DNA of 64,000 bases from JAHEDH01 sp963745865 (GCA_963745865.1 CAVUYZ010000004.1:1-64000), one strand, 5' to 3'. Counted from the first letter of the stretch, positions 9,220 through 17,809 are shown. Program-made: numbers and translations. Notes: generated by a model not told the origin, from the sequence alone.

Positions 9220-10020
9220 TCAGTGAGAGAGGACGGCTTCGAGAAAGGACTTCGTGCGTTGGTGCTCGGGACTCTTGAAGATCTTCGACGGGGGTCCCTG
9301 CTCGAGGATCTTGCCTTTGTCGAACATCAGGACGCGGTCCGCCATCTCCGACGCGAACCCCATCTCGTGGGTCACGAGCATCATGGTCATGGTGCCCGAC
9401 TCAGCCAGGTTCCTGAGCACGCCGAGCACTTCGCCGACCAATTCGGGATCGAGTGCCGACGTCACCTCGTCGAACAGCATCACCTTGGGCTCGACCGCCA
9501 GCGACCGGGCGATCGCCACTCGCTGCTTCTGGCCACCGGAGAGCTCTGATGGCTTGTGACCCATCTTGTCGCCGAGACCAACCGACGTGAGGAGGTCGGC
9601 GGCCCGCTCGCTGGCTTCCTCTTTTGAGAGGCCGTGCACCTTGATCGGAGCGAGTGTGACGTTCTCCATCGCGCTCATGTGCGGAAAGAGATTGAAGTGC
9701 TGGAAGACCATGCTGACGTCGCTTCGCACACTGCGGATGTGCTTCTCGCTCGCCGGAACCATCCCGTCGTTGTCCTCGTGATAGAGATGGCGCCCGTCGA
9801 TCTCCACGGTGCCACTGTCGGGTCTCTCGAGCGTCATCGCCACTCGCAGGATCGTGGTCTTGCCGGACCCGCTGGGGCCGATGATGACGACCTTCTCGCC
9901 GGGGGCGACGTCGAGGTCGAGTTCACGGAGGACGTGGTTCTCACCCCATGACTTGTCGACTCCGCGCATCCGCACCATCGTGTCGGAATGGACGGTTCGG
10001 TTGACCTCAAGTTGACTCAT
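9220..10020 (-). CDS. ehuA: Ectoine/hydroxyectoine ABC transporter ATP-binding protein
   Basis: ATPase subunit of a polar-amino-acid-type importer. Walker A is GPSGSGKTT, the Q-loop VFQHFNLFP, the signature LSGGQKQR, Walker B VMLFDEVTSALDP and the switch histidine VTHEMGF. ATG at 10020 is chosen over an upstream in-frame ATG at 10068 because it has AAAGGAAG in front and gives 266 residues, the normal length. It overlaps the end of ehuD by 14 bp, so the transporter genes are coupled in the order B-C-D-A. Assignment to ectoine rests on the EhuB-type binding protein and on doeA next door. Confidence 0.9.
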   Translation of the reverse strand: MSQLEVNRTVHSDTMVRMRGVDKSWGENHVLRELDLDVAPGEKVVIIGPSGSGKTTILRVAMTLERPDSGTVEIDGRHLYHEDNDGMVPASEKHIRSVRSDVSMVFQHFNLFPHMSAMENVTLAPIKVHGLSKEEASERAADLLTSVGLGDKMGHKPSELSGGQKQRVAIARSLAVEPKVMLFDEVTSALDPELVGEVLGVLRNLAESGTMTMMLVTHEMGFASEMADRVLMFDKGKILEQGPPSKIFKSPEHQRTKSFLEAVLSH

Positions 10021-10672
10021 AGCCGTACTTCCTTTCCAAGAACTGCACGAACAACGCGGCTGGGACACTGACCACCAGGAACAGAATTCCGGCGATGGTC
10101 ATCGGCTCGACGAAACGGAAGGTCTGGCTCCCGATCGACCGGGCGGCGAACAGGACGCCGGCAACCCCGATCGAGGATCCAAGTGGAGCGTCTTTGATCA
10201 TCGCCACGAAGTAGTTGCCGAGGGCCGGGATCACCTTGGGGATCGCCTGCGGGAGAATGACCTTCAACCACTTGGTCTGTGGACCGAGGTTGAGGGCGAT
10301 CGATGCTTCCCACTGACCCGACGGCACGGCTTCGATACCTGCCCGATACGCCTCGGAGGCGTAAGTCGCATAGTGGACGCCCAGGCCGATCACGAGGGCC
10401 GGGAAGGCGTCGAGGACGATCCCGAACTCCGGCAGAGCGAAGAACACGAAGAAGAGCTGGATCAGCAGCGGGGTGCTTCGGATGAAGTCGATCACCGCCG
10501 CGAACGGCCAGGAGACCCACCGACTCTCTGCCCGGCGCCCCAGCGCCAGCACCAACCCGAGGAGGAGAGCGAAGACGATCCCGACCAGTGTTGCCGCGAT
10601 CGTCGTGAGCATTCCCTCCCACACGTCGGGAAGGATCTCGCGGGCGAACTCCCAGTCCCATGCCTGGTTCAA
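10007..10672 (-). CDS. ehuD: Ectoine/hydroxyectoine ABC transporter permease EhuD
   Basis: Membrane subunit of the importer, 221 residues with about five spans, HisMQ-type permease fold. The EAA loop that contacts the ATPase is seen around GQWEASIALNLGPQTKWLKV, followed by VILPQAIPKVIPALGNYF. The ATG at 10672 overlaps the ehuC stop by 4 bp (ATGA). It pairs with EhuC as the second half of a heterodimeric channel. Confidence 0.9.
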   Translation of the reverse strand: MNQAWDWEFAREILPDVWEGMLTTIAATLVGIVFALLLGLVLALGRRAESRWVSWPFAAVIDFIRSTPLLIQLFFVFFALPEFGIVLDAFPALVIGLGVHYATYASEAYRAGIEAVPSGQWEASIALNLGPQTKWLKVILPQAIPKVIPALGNYFVAMIKDAPLGSSIGVAGVLFAARSIGSQTFRFVEPMTIAGILFLVVSVPAALFVQFLERKYGYEST

Positions 10673-11406
10673 TTTCCTGCTCCTGCATCGACGGTGATCG
10701 CGGCCTTCCTGGGCCTGGGCTTGACGCCAAACTTGGCTGCCATCCGACGCTCAGCGAACTTGAAGATCTGGGAGATGATCATCGCCAGCGCGAAGTAGAT
10801 GATCAGAACGTTGAAGTAGAGCACCGGCGTCGTCGCCCCGCCGTCGCTGAACAGGAACTGTTGACGAAGTTTCTGTACCTCGAAGGCGAGGTCGGACAGG
10901 GTGATCAACGAGACGAGAGCGGTGCCCTTCATGATTTCGATCACGAGATTCCCGAATGGCGGGAGGATGACCGGTACTGCCTGCGGGAGCACCACATATC
11001 TGAGTCGCTGTGTCTCGCTGAGGTTGAGAGCGATACTGGCCTCGGTCTGGCCCTTGGCCACCGATTTGATGGCTCCGCGGACGATCTCGGCTCCGTAGGC
11101 ACCCATGTTCACGCCCAGGGCGAGGATGCCGGCCACCATCGGAGACCATCCCTCGATGTCGAACAGGATCGGAACCGCGAAGAACATCCAGAACAACAAG
11201 ATGATGGCCGAGGCGCCTCGGGCGAACTCCACGTACACCGATGCAAGTCGCCGGACCCAGGCCCGGTCGGACAGGCGGCCGATACCGACCGTGACCGACA
11301 GGATGGTCCCGAGCACCACCGATCCGATGAGCACCTGGAGCGTCACCACGAGGCCCTCCATCAGGCGGGCGTAGTTGCTCCCGCTGAGTATCAGGTCACC
11401 GAGCAC
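10669..11406 (-). CDS. ehuC: Ectoine/hydroxyectoine ABC transporter permease EhuC
   Basis: Second membrane subunit, 245 residues. The permease domain has its EAA motif at GQTEASIALNLSETQRLRYV and the following VVLPQAVPVILPPFGNL. It has a longer basic C-terminal tail than EhuD (RRMAAKFGVKPRPRKAA). It lies 63 bp after ehuB and is coupled to ehuD through ATGA. EhuC and EhuD share the ASIALNL motif, as expected for paralogous halves of one transporter. Confidence 0.9.
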   Translation of the reverse strand: MLGDLILSGSNYARLMEGLVVTLQVLIGSVVLGTILSVTVGIGRLSDRAWVRRLASVYVEFARGASAIILLFWMFFAVPILFDIEGWSPMVAGILALGVNMGAYGAEIVRGAIKSVAKGQTEASIALNLSETQRLRYVVLPQAVPVILPPFGNLVIEIMKGTALVSLITLSDLAFEVQKLRQQFLFSDGGATTPVLYFNVLIIYFALAMIISQIFKFAERRMAAKFGVKPRPRKAAITVDAGAGN

Positions 11407-11469
11407 GTCGTATCTCCTGGGTCGTGACCTGGTGGGCAGGGGAATACCCGACCCACCAGGTCTCTCGCC

Positions 11470-13200
11470 TCAAGGATTCGCCAGTTCGTCGGCGGTGAGG
11501 TTGGCGGCTTTCTCGACGTCGGCGGATGCGAAGCCGAAGCTGGTGACGATCTCTTCGACCGTCCCGTCTGCTTGCAGTTCTTTGAGTACGTCGTTGAAGG
11601 CGTCACGGAATCCCTGGTCGAGGAATCCGAAGCCACCGCAGCCGACCTGCTCGACACCGTCGATCACCGGGAAGAATCCTGGCGTCGCTTCGATGCCGTC
11701 ACGGGCCTCGGCCTGGGTGTTGACGGTGAGCGCCGTTCCTGAGACTGCGTCGACGCGTCCGGCGGCGAGTGCGTCGTACTGGGCGTTGACGTCGGCGAAC
11801 CGTTCGATCTGATCGTCGGGAACACCAGAGTCGACGGCGTAGCCCTCGTCGACTGCTCCTGACAGCACCGCCACGGTGGCGCCAGAGTCGATGACCGACT
11901 GGAAGTCGGTGACGCTCATCGGGTTGCCTGCCTGGACGGCGAATGCGTTGGAGATGCAGTAGTCGGGGTCGGAGAAGATGATCTGTTGGGCACGTTCGGG
12001 GGTGATGAACATGCCGGCGGCGATCATGTCGAACTGTCCTGCTTGCAGACCCGGGATGAGTGCTCCGAAGTCGACAACGGATGCTTCGACGTTGTCGATA
12101 CCGAGTTCGGCGAGGACCGCCTTGGCGACCTCGGGAGCTTCCCCGGTCACATTGCCCGACTCGTCCTCGTACCCATACGGAACCTCATTGGCGATACCCA
12201 CTGTCACCGTTCCATCGTCCTGGAGCTCACCGAGAAGCCCGTCCGCTGTTGCGGAGTCTCCTGAGTCGGCGCTTCCGGGATTGGCGAGGTCGTCGGCGGT
12301 GAGGTTGGCGGCTTTCTCGACGTCGGCGGATGCGAAGCCGAAGCTGGTGACGATCTCTTCGACCGTCCCGTCTGCTTGCAGTTCTTTGAGTACGTCGTTG
12401 AAGGCGTCACGGAATCCCTGGTCGAGGAATCCGAAGCCACCGCAGCCGACCTGCTCGACACCGTCGATCACCGGGAAGAATCCTGGCGTCGCTTCGATGC
12501 CGTCACGGGCCTCGGCCTGGGTGTTGACGGTGAGCGCCGTTCCTGAGACTGCGTCGACGCGTCCGGCGGCGAGTGCGTCGTACTGGGCGTTGACGTCGGC
12601 GAACCGTTCGATCTGATCGTCGGGAACACCAGAGTCGACGGCGTAGCCCTCGTCGACTGCTCCTGACAGCACCGCCACGGTGGCGCCAGAGTCGATGACC
12701 GACTGGAAGTCGGTGACGCTCATCGGGTTGCCTGCCTGGACGGCGAATGCGTTGGAGATGCAGTAGTCGGGGTCGGAGAAGATGATCTGTTGGGCGCGTT
12801 CGGGGGTGATGAACATGCCGGCGGCGATCATGTCGAACTGTCCTGCTTGCAGACCCGGGATGAGTGCTCCGAAGTCGACAACGGATGCTTCGACGTTGTC
12901 GATACCGAGTTCGGCGAGGACCGCCTTGGCGACCTCGGGAGCTTCCCCGGTCACATTGCCCGACTCGTCCTCGTACCCATACGGAACCTCATTGGCGATA
13001 CCGATGGTGACGGTGCCCGAATCCCGGAGTTGGGTGACGAGGTCTCCCGACGGCGCAGCCGTCGTCGTGGTGTCGCCGTCATCAGTCGTGGTGTCAGTGG
13101 TCTCGTCGTCGCCGCCACCGCAGGCGGCCAGGACCAGCGAGAACACTGCGATCAGGCCGATGACCCGCAGTAGTCGCTGTCGTGTGTCTGGTTTGTTCAT
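11470..13200 (-). CDS. ehuB: Tandem double-domain ectoine-binding lipoprotein EhuB
   Basis: Substrate-binding protein of the ectoine importer, tethered outside the membrane. The signal peptide ends in the lipobox LVLAAC; a Thr/Asp-rich linker follows. Two full binding domains then follow in one 576-residue chain: each starts near GTVTIGIANEVPYGYEDE and runs through GEAPEVAKAVL, FGALIPGLQAGQFDMIAAG and DYCISNAFAVQAGNP. Normal EhuB has one domain of about 270 residues. The repeat unit is 268 residues (804 bp). The core is identical at the protein level, while the domain starts (TQLRDSGTVTI against GELQDDGTVTV) and the ends (TADDLANP against TADELANP) differ. ATG at 13200 is preceded by GGAGAG; the frame upstream of it is not signal-like. 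Confidence 0.88.
   Translation of the reverse strand: MNKPDTRQRLLRVIGLIAVFSLVLAACGGGDDETTDTTTDDGDTTTTAAPSGDLVTQLRDSGTVTIGIANEVPYGYEDESGNVTGEAPEVAKAVLAELGIDNVEASVVDFGALIPGLQAGQFDMIAAGMFITPERAQQIIFSDPDYCISNAFAVQAGNPMSVTDFQSVIDSGATVAVLSGAVDEGYAVDSGVPDDQIERFADVNAQYDALAAGRVDAVSGTALTVNTQAEARDGIEATPGFFPVIDGVEQVGCGGFGFLDQGFRDAFNDVLKELQADGTVEEIVTSFGFASADVEKAANLTADDLANPGSADSGDSATADGLLGELQDDGTVTVGIANEVPYGYEDESGNVTGEAPEVAKAVLAELGIDNVEASVVDFGALIPGLQAGQFDMIAAGMFITPERAQQIIFSDPDYCISNAFAVQAGNPMSVTDFQSVIDSGATVAVLSGAVDEGYAVDSGVPDDQIERFADVNAQYDALAAGRVDAVSGTALTVNTQAEARDGIEATPGFFPVIDGVEQVGCGGFGFLDQGFRDAFNDVLKELQADGTVEEIVTSFGFASADVEKAANLTADELANP
11486..12198. repeat. 713-bp internal repeat of ehuB, copy encoding the C-terminal domain
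   Basis: By eye this is identical to 12290-13002 except one base: A at 11992 where the other copy has G at 12796, a synonymous change. The offset is 804 bp, a whole number of codons (268). Sequence on both sides of the repeat is homologous in protein but clearly diverged in DNA. Confidence 0.9.
12290..13002. repeat. 713-bp internal repeat of ehuB, copy encoding the N-terminal domain
   Basis: Partner of 11486-12198. The two copies are separated by 91 bp that encode the domain linker and the diverged start of the second domain. Identity ends sharply at both edges, which looks like gene conversion inside an older duplication. Confidence 0.9.
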
Positions 13201-13370
13201 GTGGTCTCTCCGTGGTCGATGTCGTTCTGCAGGGTCAAATCTCGCCTGAGAGGGTGCGTCGTTGCGGCTTGTCGACGTCCTCTCCGGTCGTCTGTCGGCG
13301 TGCTCCTCCCGGCGCACTCTAAATGGGGTCCTTCGCCCGTGTCCACTGAGTGTGCAGTGTGAATACGATC

Positions 13371-13378
13371 TGTATACA
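13371..13378. promoter_or_regulatory. Palindromic GntR-type operator in the divergent control region
   Basis: The perfect palindrome TGTATACA lies in the 219-bp gap between ehuB (leftward) and gntR (rightward). FadR/FCD-type GntR proteins bind short palindromes of this shape. TACAAT at 13375-13380 could be the -10 of gntR, which would put the operator on the promoter. I infer that the GntR protein encoded next to it controls both arms. Confidence 0.45.
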
Positions 13379-13419
13379 ATGTCGTAACAGGAACGACACG
13401 TCCTTCGTGGGGGCCGCAG

Positions 13420-14088
13420 ATGACCGAAAAGCCCGTCAAACCGTCAGCCGAACAGATCTATGAGCTGCTGCGTGAGCGGATCTGCCTGCTCGATATCGAG
13501 CCCGGTGAGCGACTCCCCGAGGAGGCGCTCGCGGCCGAGTTCGGGGTGAGCCGAACCCCCATCCGTCAGGTTCTCGATCGACTCGAGTTCGAGCATCTGG
13601 TCGTGCAGAATCCGGGCGCCGGCTCCACTGCCGCTCCCGTGGACATGAAGTCGATTCGTGACGTGTGGGCTCTGCGACTCAAGGTCGCCGAATTGGTCGG
13701 GGACTTCGTTCGACTGCCCGCCTCGCCTGCCGTGATCGATGAGGTGGTGAGTATCGGCCGTGAGCTCACCGATGTTCGCCGGTCCCGCGACCTCAGGGCG
13801 CTCGGCGCCCTCTACAACCGGTACCACGCTGCGGTGTTGAAGACGTTCTCGAACGAGACGCTTCGCTGGATCCACGATCTCTTGTATCACCAGACGGCCC
13901 GGGTGTGGATGCAGTTCCTCCCCGAGCTCGACCTGGACGCCGAAATCGATCTCATGGCCGAGGAGATCAGCCAGACACTCGATGCCATGCGCGGCAGCTC
14001 CGGGGCGTGGCTCGCCGAGATCCGCGCCAAGCACATGCACATGCTCCTGACCCGGTTCAACGAGCATCTCACCAAACCGCTGGTCTGA
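13420..14088 (+). CDS. GntR/FCD-family regulator of the ectoine cluster
   Basis: Transcription factor of 222 residues: an N-terminal winged helix-turn-helix (IYELLRERICLLDIEPGERLPE, then EFGVSRTPIRQVLDRLE) and a C-terminal all-helical FCD effector domain (from about residue 75; NRYHAAVLKTFSNETLRW includes the usual metal-binding histidine region). It stands between the two arms of the ectoine island and starts the rightward one. Known ectoine regulators EnuR are MocR-type GntR proteins with an aminotransferase domain; this one is a different GntR subclass. The likely effector is an ectoine breakdown product such as diaminobutyrate or its acetyl form; this is inference. Confidence 0.85.
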   Translation: MTEKPVKPSAEQIYELLRERICLLDIEPGERLPEEALAAEFGVSRTPIRQVLDRLEFEHLVVQNPGAGSTAAPVDMKSIRDVWALRLKVAELVGDFVRLPASPAVIDEVVSIGRELTDVRRSRDLRALGALYNRYHAAVLKTFSNETLRWIHDLLYHQTARVWMQFLPELDLDAEIDLMAEEISQTLDAMRGSSGAWLAEIRAKHMHMLLTRFNEHLTKPLV

Positions 14089-14128
14089 CTCGGACCCGAC
14101 GACTCTCGAAAACGGAGGTAGTTCACAC

Positions 14129-15316
14129 ATGCCTGGAATGAACGAAAACCCGGGGCGGGGAACGCTCTCGGTCTGGGGCGGCGAGGACCGCTATCTGGTC
14201 GATCGCGCAACCCAGGTGCCGGTCGTTCACAGCGTCTCGTTCGGTTACGACGACCTCGACGACTGGCTCGACGTGGCCAGTGGAAAACAGAGCGGGCACA
14301 TCTATGGACGGAACACCAACCCGACCGTCGCCGTGTTCGAGGAGAAGCTACGGCTCCTCGAGAGTGCCGAGGCCGCCACGTCCGCCGCGACCGGGATGGC
14401 AGCGATCAGCAACTCGCTGCATGCCCATCTCAGGCCCGGTGACCGAGTCGTCAGTGTCAAGGACACCTATGGCGGGACCAGCAAGGTCTTCACCGACTTC
14501 CTTCCCGAGTTCGGGATCGACGTCGCGCTCTACGACACGACGGACTTCGATGCGATCGAGGCGGGCGTCGGAGAAGGATGTGACGTCCTCTACCTGGAGA
14601 CGCCGACCAACCCGACGCTCAAGATCCTCGATCTCGAGCGGCTGATCGCCGCCGGCCACGATGCCGGGGCGATCGTCATGGTCGACAACACCTTTGCGAC
14701 GCCGATCAACCAGAGTCCGCTGGCACTCGGCGCCGATCTCGTGATCCACAGCGCCACCAAGTTCCTGGGGGGTCACGCCGACGCATTGGGAGGTGTGGTC
14801 GCCGGGCGGAAGGACCTCATCGACACCGTGTATCACTATCGGGAGATCAACGGGGCGACACTCGATCCGATGGCGGCCTATCTCCTGCTGCGGGGGATGA
14901 AGACGCTGCACCTCAGAGTCGAGCGTCAGACGCAGAACGCCCAGCGGGTGGCTGAGTACCTCGAGACCCACCCCAAGGTGACCGTCGTCAACTATCCGGG
15001 CCTCGAGTCGCACCCGCAGCACGACATCGCCCGCCGGCAGATGCGCGGATTCGGGGGCATGCTCAGCTTCGGCCTCGTCGGCGAGTTCGAGGGTGTGAGG
15101 CGGTTCCTTCCGGGTCTGCGCATGGCGCACGCGGCTGCCAACCTCGGGTCGGTGGAAACGATCGTCGGACCCCCGGCGACCACCAGCCACGTGGAGTTGA
15201 ACAGCGATGAGCGCGCCAGTCTCGGGATCCCGGAGGGGTTGATCAGGTACTCGACCGGCATCGAAGACGTCGAGGATCTCCTCTCCGACCTCGAGTCCGC
15301 CCTCGACGGCGTCTGA
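14129..15316 (+). CDS. Cystathionine gamma-synthase/lyase-family PLP enzyme
   Basis: Fold-type I PLP enzyme of the Cys/Met metabolism family, 395 residues. SATGMAAI and YGRNTNPT bind cofactor and substrate; VMVDNTFATP carries the PLP aspartate; HSATKFLGGH carries the Schiff-base lysine; the C-terminal LRMAHAAANLGSVETIVGPP and ST are also present. Ordinary members act on cystathionine, homocysteine or O-acylhomoserine. Here it sits between the ectoine regulator and eutC, so gamma- or beta-elimination or replacement on a diaminobutyrate derivative is possible. ATG at 14129 has GGAGG upstream (14116-14120). An in-frame ATG four codons later is an alternative. Confidence 0.8.
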   Translation: MPGMNENPGRGTLSVWGGEDRYLVDRATQVPVVHSVSFGYDDLDDWLDVASGKQSGHIYGRNTNPTVAVFEEKLRLLESAEAATSAATGMAAISNSLHAHLRPGDRVVSVKDTYGGTSKVFTDFLPEFGIDVALYDTTDFDAIEAGVGEGCDVLYLETPTNPTLKILDLERLIAAGHDAGAIVMVDNTFATPINQSPLALGADLVIHSATKFLGGHADALGGVVAGRKDLIDTVYHYREINGATLDPMAAYLLLRGMKTLHLRVERQTQNAQRVAEYLETHPKVTVVNYPGLESHPQHDIARRQMRGFGGMLSFGLVGEFEGVRRFLPGLRMAHAAANLGSVETIVGPPATTSHVELNSDERASLGIPEGLIRYSTGIEDVEDLLSDLESALDGV

Positions 15317-15325
15317 CCCGCACCG

Positions 15326-16306
15326 GTGGGAAGCATCCGCGTTCTGACGGAGACCGATCTCCGCTCGGTCGTCGGGCTCGCGCCGGAAGAACTGTCGGTG
15401 GTGGAGTCGGTCTATCCGCTGATCAGCGATGGTCGGGCGGCCATGCCCCCGATCATGCGGGTCGACGTGCCCGAGCACAACGGCGAGATCGACATCAAGT
15501 CCGCATACCTCCCGGGGCATCCCGGCATCGCCGTCAAGGTCTCGGCAGGCTTCTTCGACAACCCGTCTCGGAACCTTCCGAGTCTCGGCGGCCTCGTCAT
15601 GCTGTTCGACACCGAGACCGGCGTCCCGGCGGCTGCCCTGTTCGACAACGGATATCTGACCGACCTGCGGACGGCCCTCGCCGGAGCGGTGGCGGCACGC
15701 CACCTCTCGGTCGACGGCGCCTCCGTTGCCGGGGTGCTCGGCGCCGGTGTTCAAGCCGAGCTCCAACTCGCCGCCATCGCGTTGGTTCGTCCGATCGAGC
15801 GGGGACTGGTCTGGGCTCGACACTCCGAGCGAGCCATCGACTGTGCCAGACGAATCAGCGATCGGATTGGTATCCGGGTCGACGCTGTCGACGAGGTCGC
15901 CGCCGCGTCTGGCGCCGACATCCTGGTGACTGCGACGCCAACCCGCGAGCCGCTCGTCACTGTTGAGATGCTGCATCCGGGCCTCCATGTGACCGCCGTC
16001 GGCTCGGATGCCGAGCACAAACAGGAGTTGACCGCCGACGCAGTCATGGCGGCTGACCTGTTCGCATGCGACTCGCGACCACAGAGCCGGCGTCTTGGCG
16101 AGTTGCGGTCCGTGACCGACGCAGGGCTCGAGCGGACGGCAGTGGAGTTGGGTGAGATCATCTCAGGTCTGGTCGGTGGCAGATCGGACGACGCAGACGT
16201 GACGATCTGCGACCTCACCGGGACCGGGGCGCAGGACACGGCCATCGCCGGGCTGGCGGTCAACCGGTGCATCGATGCCGGGCTCGGAGTCGAAATTGAA
16301 ACTTGA
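15326..16306 (+). CDS. eutC: Ectoine utilisation protein EutC, ornithine cyclodeaminase family
   Basis: NAD-binding protein of the ornithine cyclodeaminase/mu-crystallin family, 326 residues. Seen: AMPPIMRVDVPEHNGEIDIKS, GIAVKVSAGFFDNPSRNLPS, FDNGYLTDLRTALAGAVAAR and the Rossmann turn GVLGAGVQAELQL. The phrases GEIDIKSAYLPG and DNGYLTDLRT are typical of EutC. It starts with GTG at 15326, nine bases after the metB-like stop, and overlaps the start of eutB. EutC works with EutB in hydroxyectoine use; the exact reaction is not settled. Confidence 0.85.
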   Translation: MGSIRVLTETDLRSVVGLAPEELSVVESVYPLISDGRAAMPPIMRVDVPEHNGEIDIKSAYLPGHPGIAVKVSAGFFDNPSRNLPSLGGLVMLFDTETGVPAAALFDNGYLTDLRTALAGAVAARHLSVDGASVAGVLGAGVQAELQLAAIALVRPIERGLVWARHSERAIDCARRISDRIGIRVDAVDEVAAASGADILVTATPTREPLVTVEMLHPGLHVTAVGSDAEHKQELTADAVMAADLFACDSRPQSRRLGELRSVTDAGLERTAVELGEIISGLVGGRSDDADVTICDLTGTGAQDTAIAGLAVNRCIDAGLGVEIET

Positions 16307-17259
16307 CCTCGCCGACGTCCGATCTGCCGCTGAACGCATCGCCGGCCTCGTTGTCAGAACGCCACTCGTGCCTGCGCCGGAGCTGTCCGAGCGATGGGGA
16401 GCCTGCGTCGGCTTGAAGCTCGAGGGCGTGCAACCGACCGGAAGTTTCAAGGTGCGAGGCGCGGCGTCGAAGATCCTCTCGCTGGGCGATGCTGCCTCCG
16501 ATCGTGGTGTCGTGACGGCGTCGACCGGAAATCATGGCCGGGCGATGGCGTACGTCGCCTCACGCCTGGGAATACCGGCAGCCGTGTGTGTCTCGGAGAA
16601 CGTTCCTGCCAGCAAGATCGCCGCGCTCGAGATCGCTCGGATGTGAACTGGTGATCGGCGGCGAGTCGCAGTCTGCCGCGCTCGACACCGCCGCTGAGCT
16701 CGTGCGCGAGCGTGGCATGACCCTGGTCCATCCGTTCGATGATCCACACGTCATCGCCGGGCAGGGGACACTCGGGCTCGAGATCGTCGAGGACTCGGCG
16801 GATGTGGAGACCGTGCTGGTGCCGATGTCGGGGGGCGGGCTGATATCGGGGGTGGCGCTGGCGATCAAGAGCATGCGCCCGACCGCCCGAGTGGTGGGTG
16901 TCTCCATGGACCGGGGAGCGGTGATGGCGGCCAGTCTCGCAGCAGGGCACCCGGTGGAGTTACCCGAGGAGCCGACGCTCGCCGACAGCCTCCAGGGAGG
17001 GATCGGAGTGGACAACCGCTGGACGTTCCAGATGTGTCAGGAACTCGTGGACGATGTGGTGCTCCTCACCGAAGATGAGATTCGGGAGGCCATGAGATTC
17101 GCGATGGATTCGCATCGGCTCATCCTGGAAGGCGGTGCTGCCGTGGGGATCGGTGCGATTCTGTCCGGAAAGACCACCGGGCTGGGCCCGGTCGCCGTCG
17201 TCTGCTCCGGAGCCAACGCCGAGCCATCCCAGATCGGGGAGCTCGCAGCCGCGATGTGA
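16275..17259 (+). CDS. eutB: Hydroxyectoine utilisation dehydratase EutB (frameshifted)
   Basis: Threonine dehydratase-fold PLP enzyme linked to hydroxyectoine breakdown. The first frame holds the lysine motif SFKVRGA and STGNHGRAMAYVA; the second holds MSGGGLISG (PLP phosphate loop), GVSMDRGAVM and LADSLQGGIGVDNRWTF, diagnostic for EutB. The frames join near 16632, where dropping one A gives AALESLGCELV, so the gene is probably intact in the organism. ATG at 16275 lies inside eutC; TTG at 16296 is an alternative start. It ends the rightward ectoine arm and converges on the nitrobindin gene 7 bp away. A full paralogue lies at 6948-7952. Confidence 0.85.
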
Positions 17260-17266
17260 CAGCCGG

Positions 17267-17746
17267 TCAGACCGGATGGTGAAGTGTCGCCTCGAGATGG
17301 ATCTGGTGAAGCTGGCCGACAGCCGCCATCGAGAATCGATATCGGAGCTCGGGCCGTCCGTCGCTCGCTACCTCGATGTTCCGCTCTGTGTCCCGCACGT
17401 CCTTGGCAGTCGGAGTGCGCTCGATCGCTCCGGACCGCAGCCGGAGGTGGCCTCCGTCGACCGATCCGGTCAGGATCTCGGCGATCCCGGTGGGGTGGGC
17501 GATGACCCACTCGATCCGTCCGGGTCCGATCGAGCGCACGTATCCCATCTCGGCGTGCAACGGCTCGCCGGTTCCGAGCCGCTTCGTCCGCTGGCGGTAG
17601 GAGAGGAACGGCTTGTTCGGGCCTGGTTCGAACTTGACCGTCTCCTGGTAGTCGAAGTCCTCGATCGTCGGATACGTGCCATGCCCGAAGCCGGTCCAGG
17701 TGCCGATGAGAAATTCGAGCTGTCCCAGATCCTCGTGCAGTGTCAT
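17267..17746 (-). CDS. Nitrobindin family heme-binding beta-barrel protein
   Basis: Ten-stranded heme-binding barrel of the nitrobindin (THAP4 C-terminal, DUF1794/FABP-like) family, 159 residues. The family signature GTWTGFGHGTYPTIEDF is at about residues 16-32; near the C-terminus LHQIHLEATLHHP supplies the proximal histidine region. Homologues bind ferric heme and act on NO or peroxynitrite. The family is frequent in actinobacteria. The start ATG at 17746 gives the expected length. It stands alone, divergent from the BtuF-like gene at 17810. Confidence 0.88.
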   Translation of the reverse strand: MTLHEDLGQLEFLIGTWTGFGHGTYPTIEDFDYQETVKFEPGPNKPFLSYRQRTKRLGTGEPLHAEMGYVRSIGPGRIEWVIAHPTGIAEILTGSVDGGHLRLRSGAIERTPTAKDVRDTERNIEVASDGRPELRYRFSMAAVGQLHQIHLEATLHHPV

Positions 17747-17809
17747 ATCGATGTGAAGCCTATCCAGCCGGATCGTGCGTGGGCGAGAGTCCTTCGGTAC
17801 GTTTGCGGC

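Noticed and set aside
11470..13317. Longer ehuB start at 13317
   Set aside because: The 39 extra residues are Arg-rich and would bury the lipoprotein signal; ATG at 13200 has GGAGAG upstream and starts directly with a signal peptide.
14348..16018. 556-codon open frame antisense to the metB-like and eutC genes
   Set aside because: It spans two well-supported genes and their junction and has no motifs; it is a shadow.
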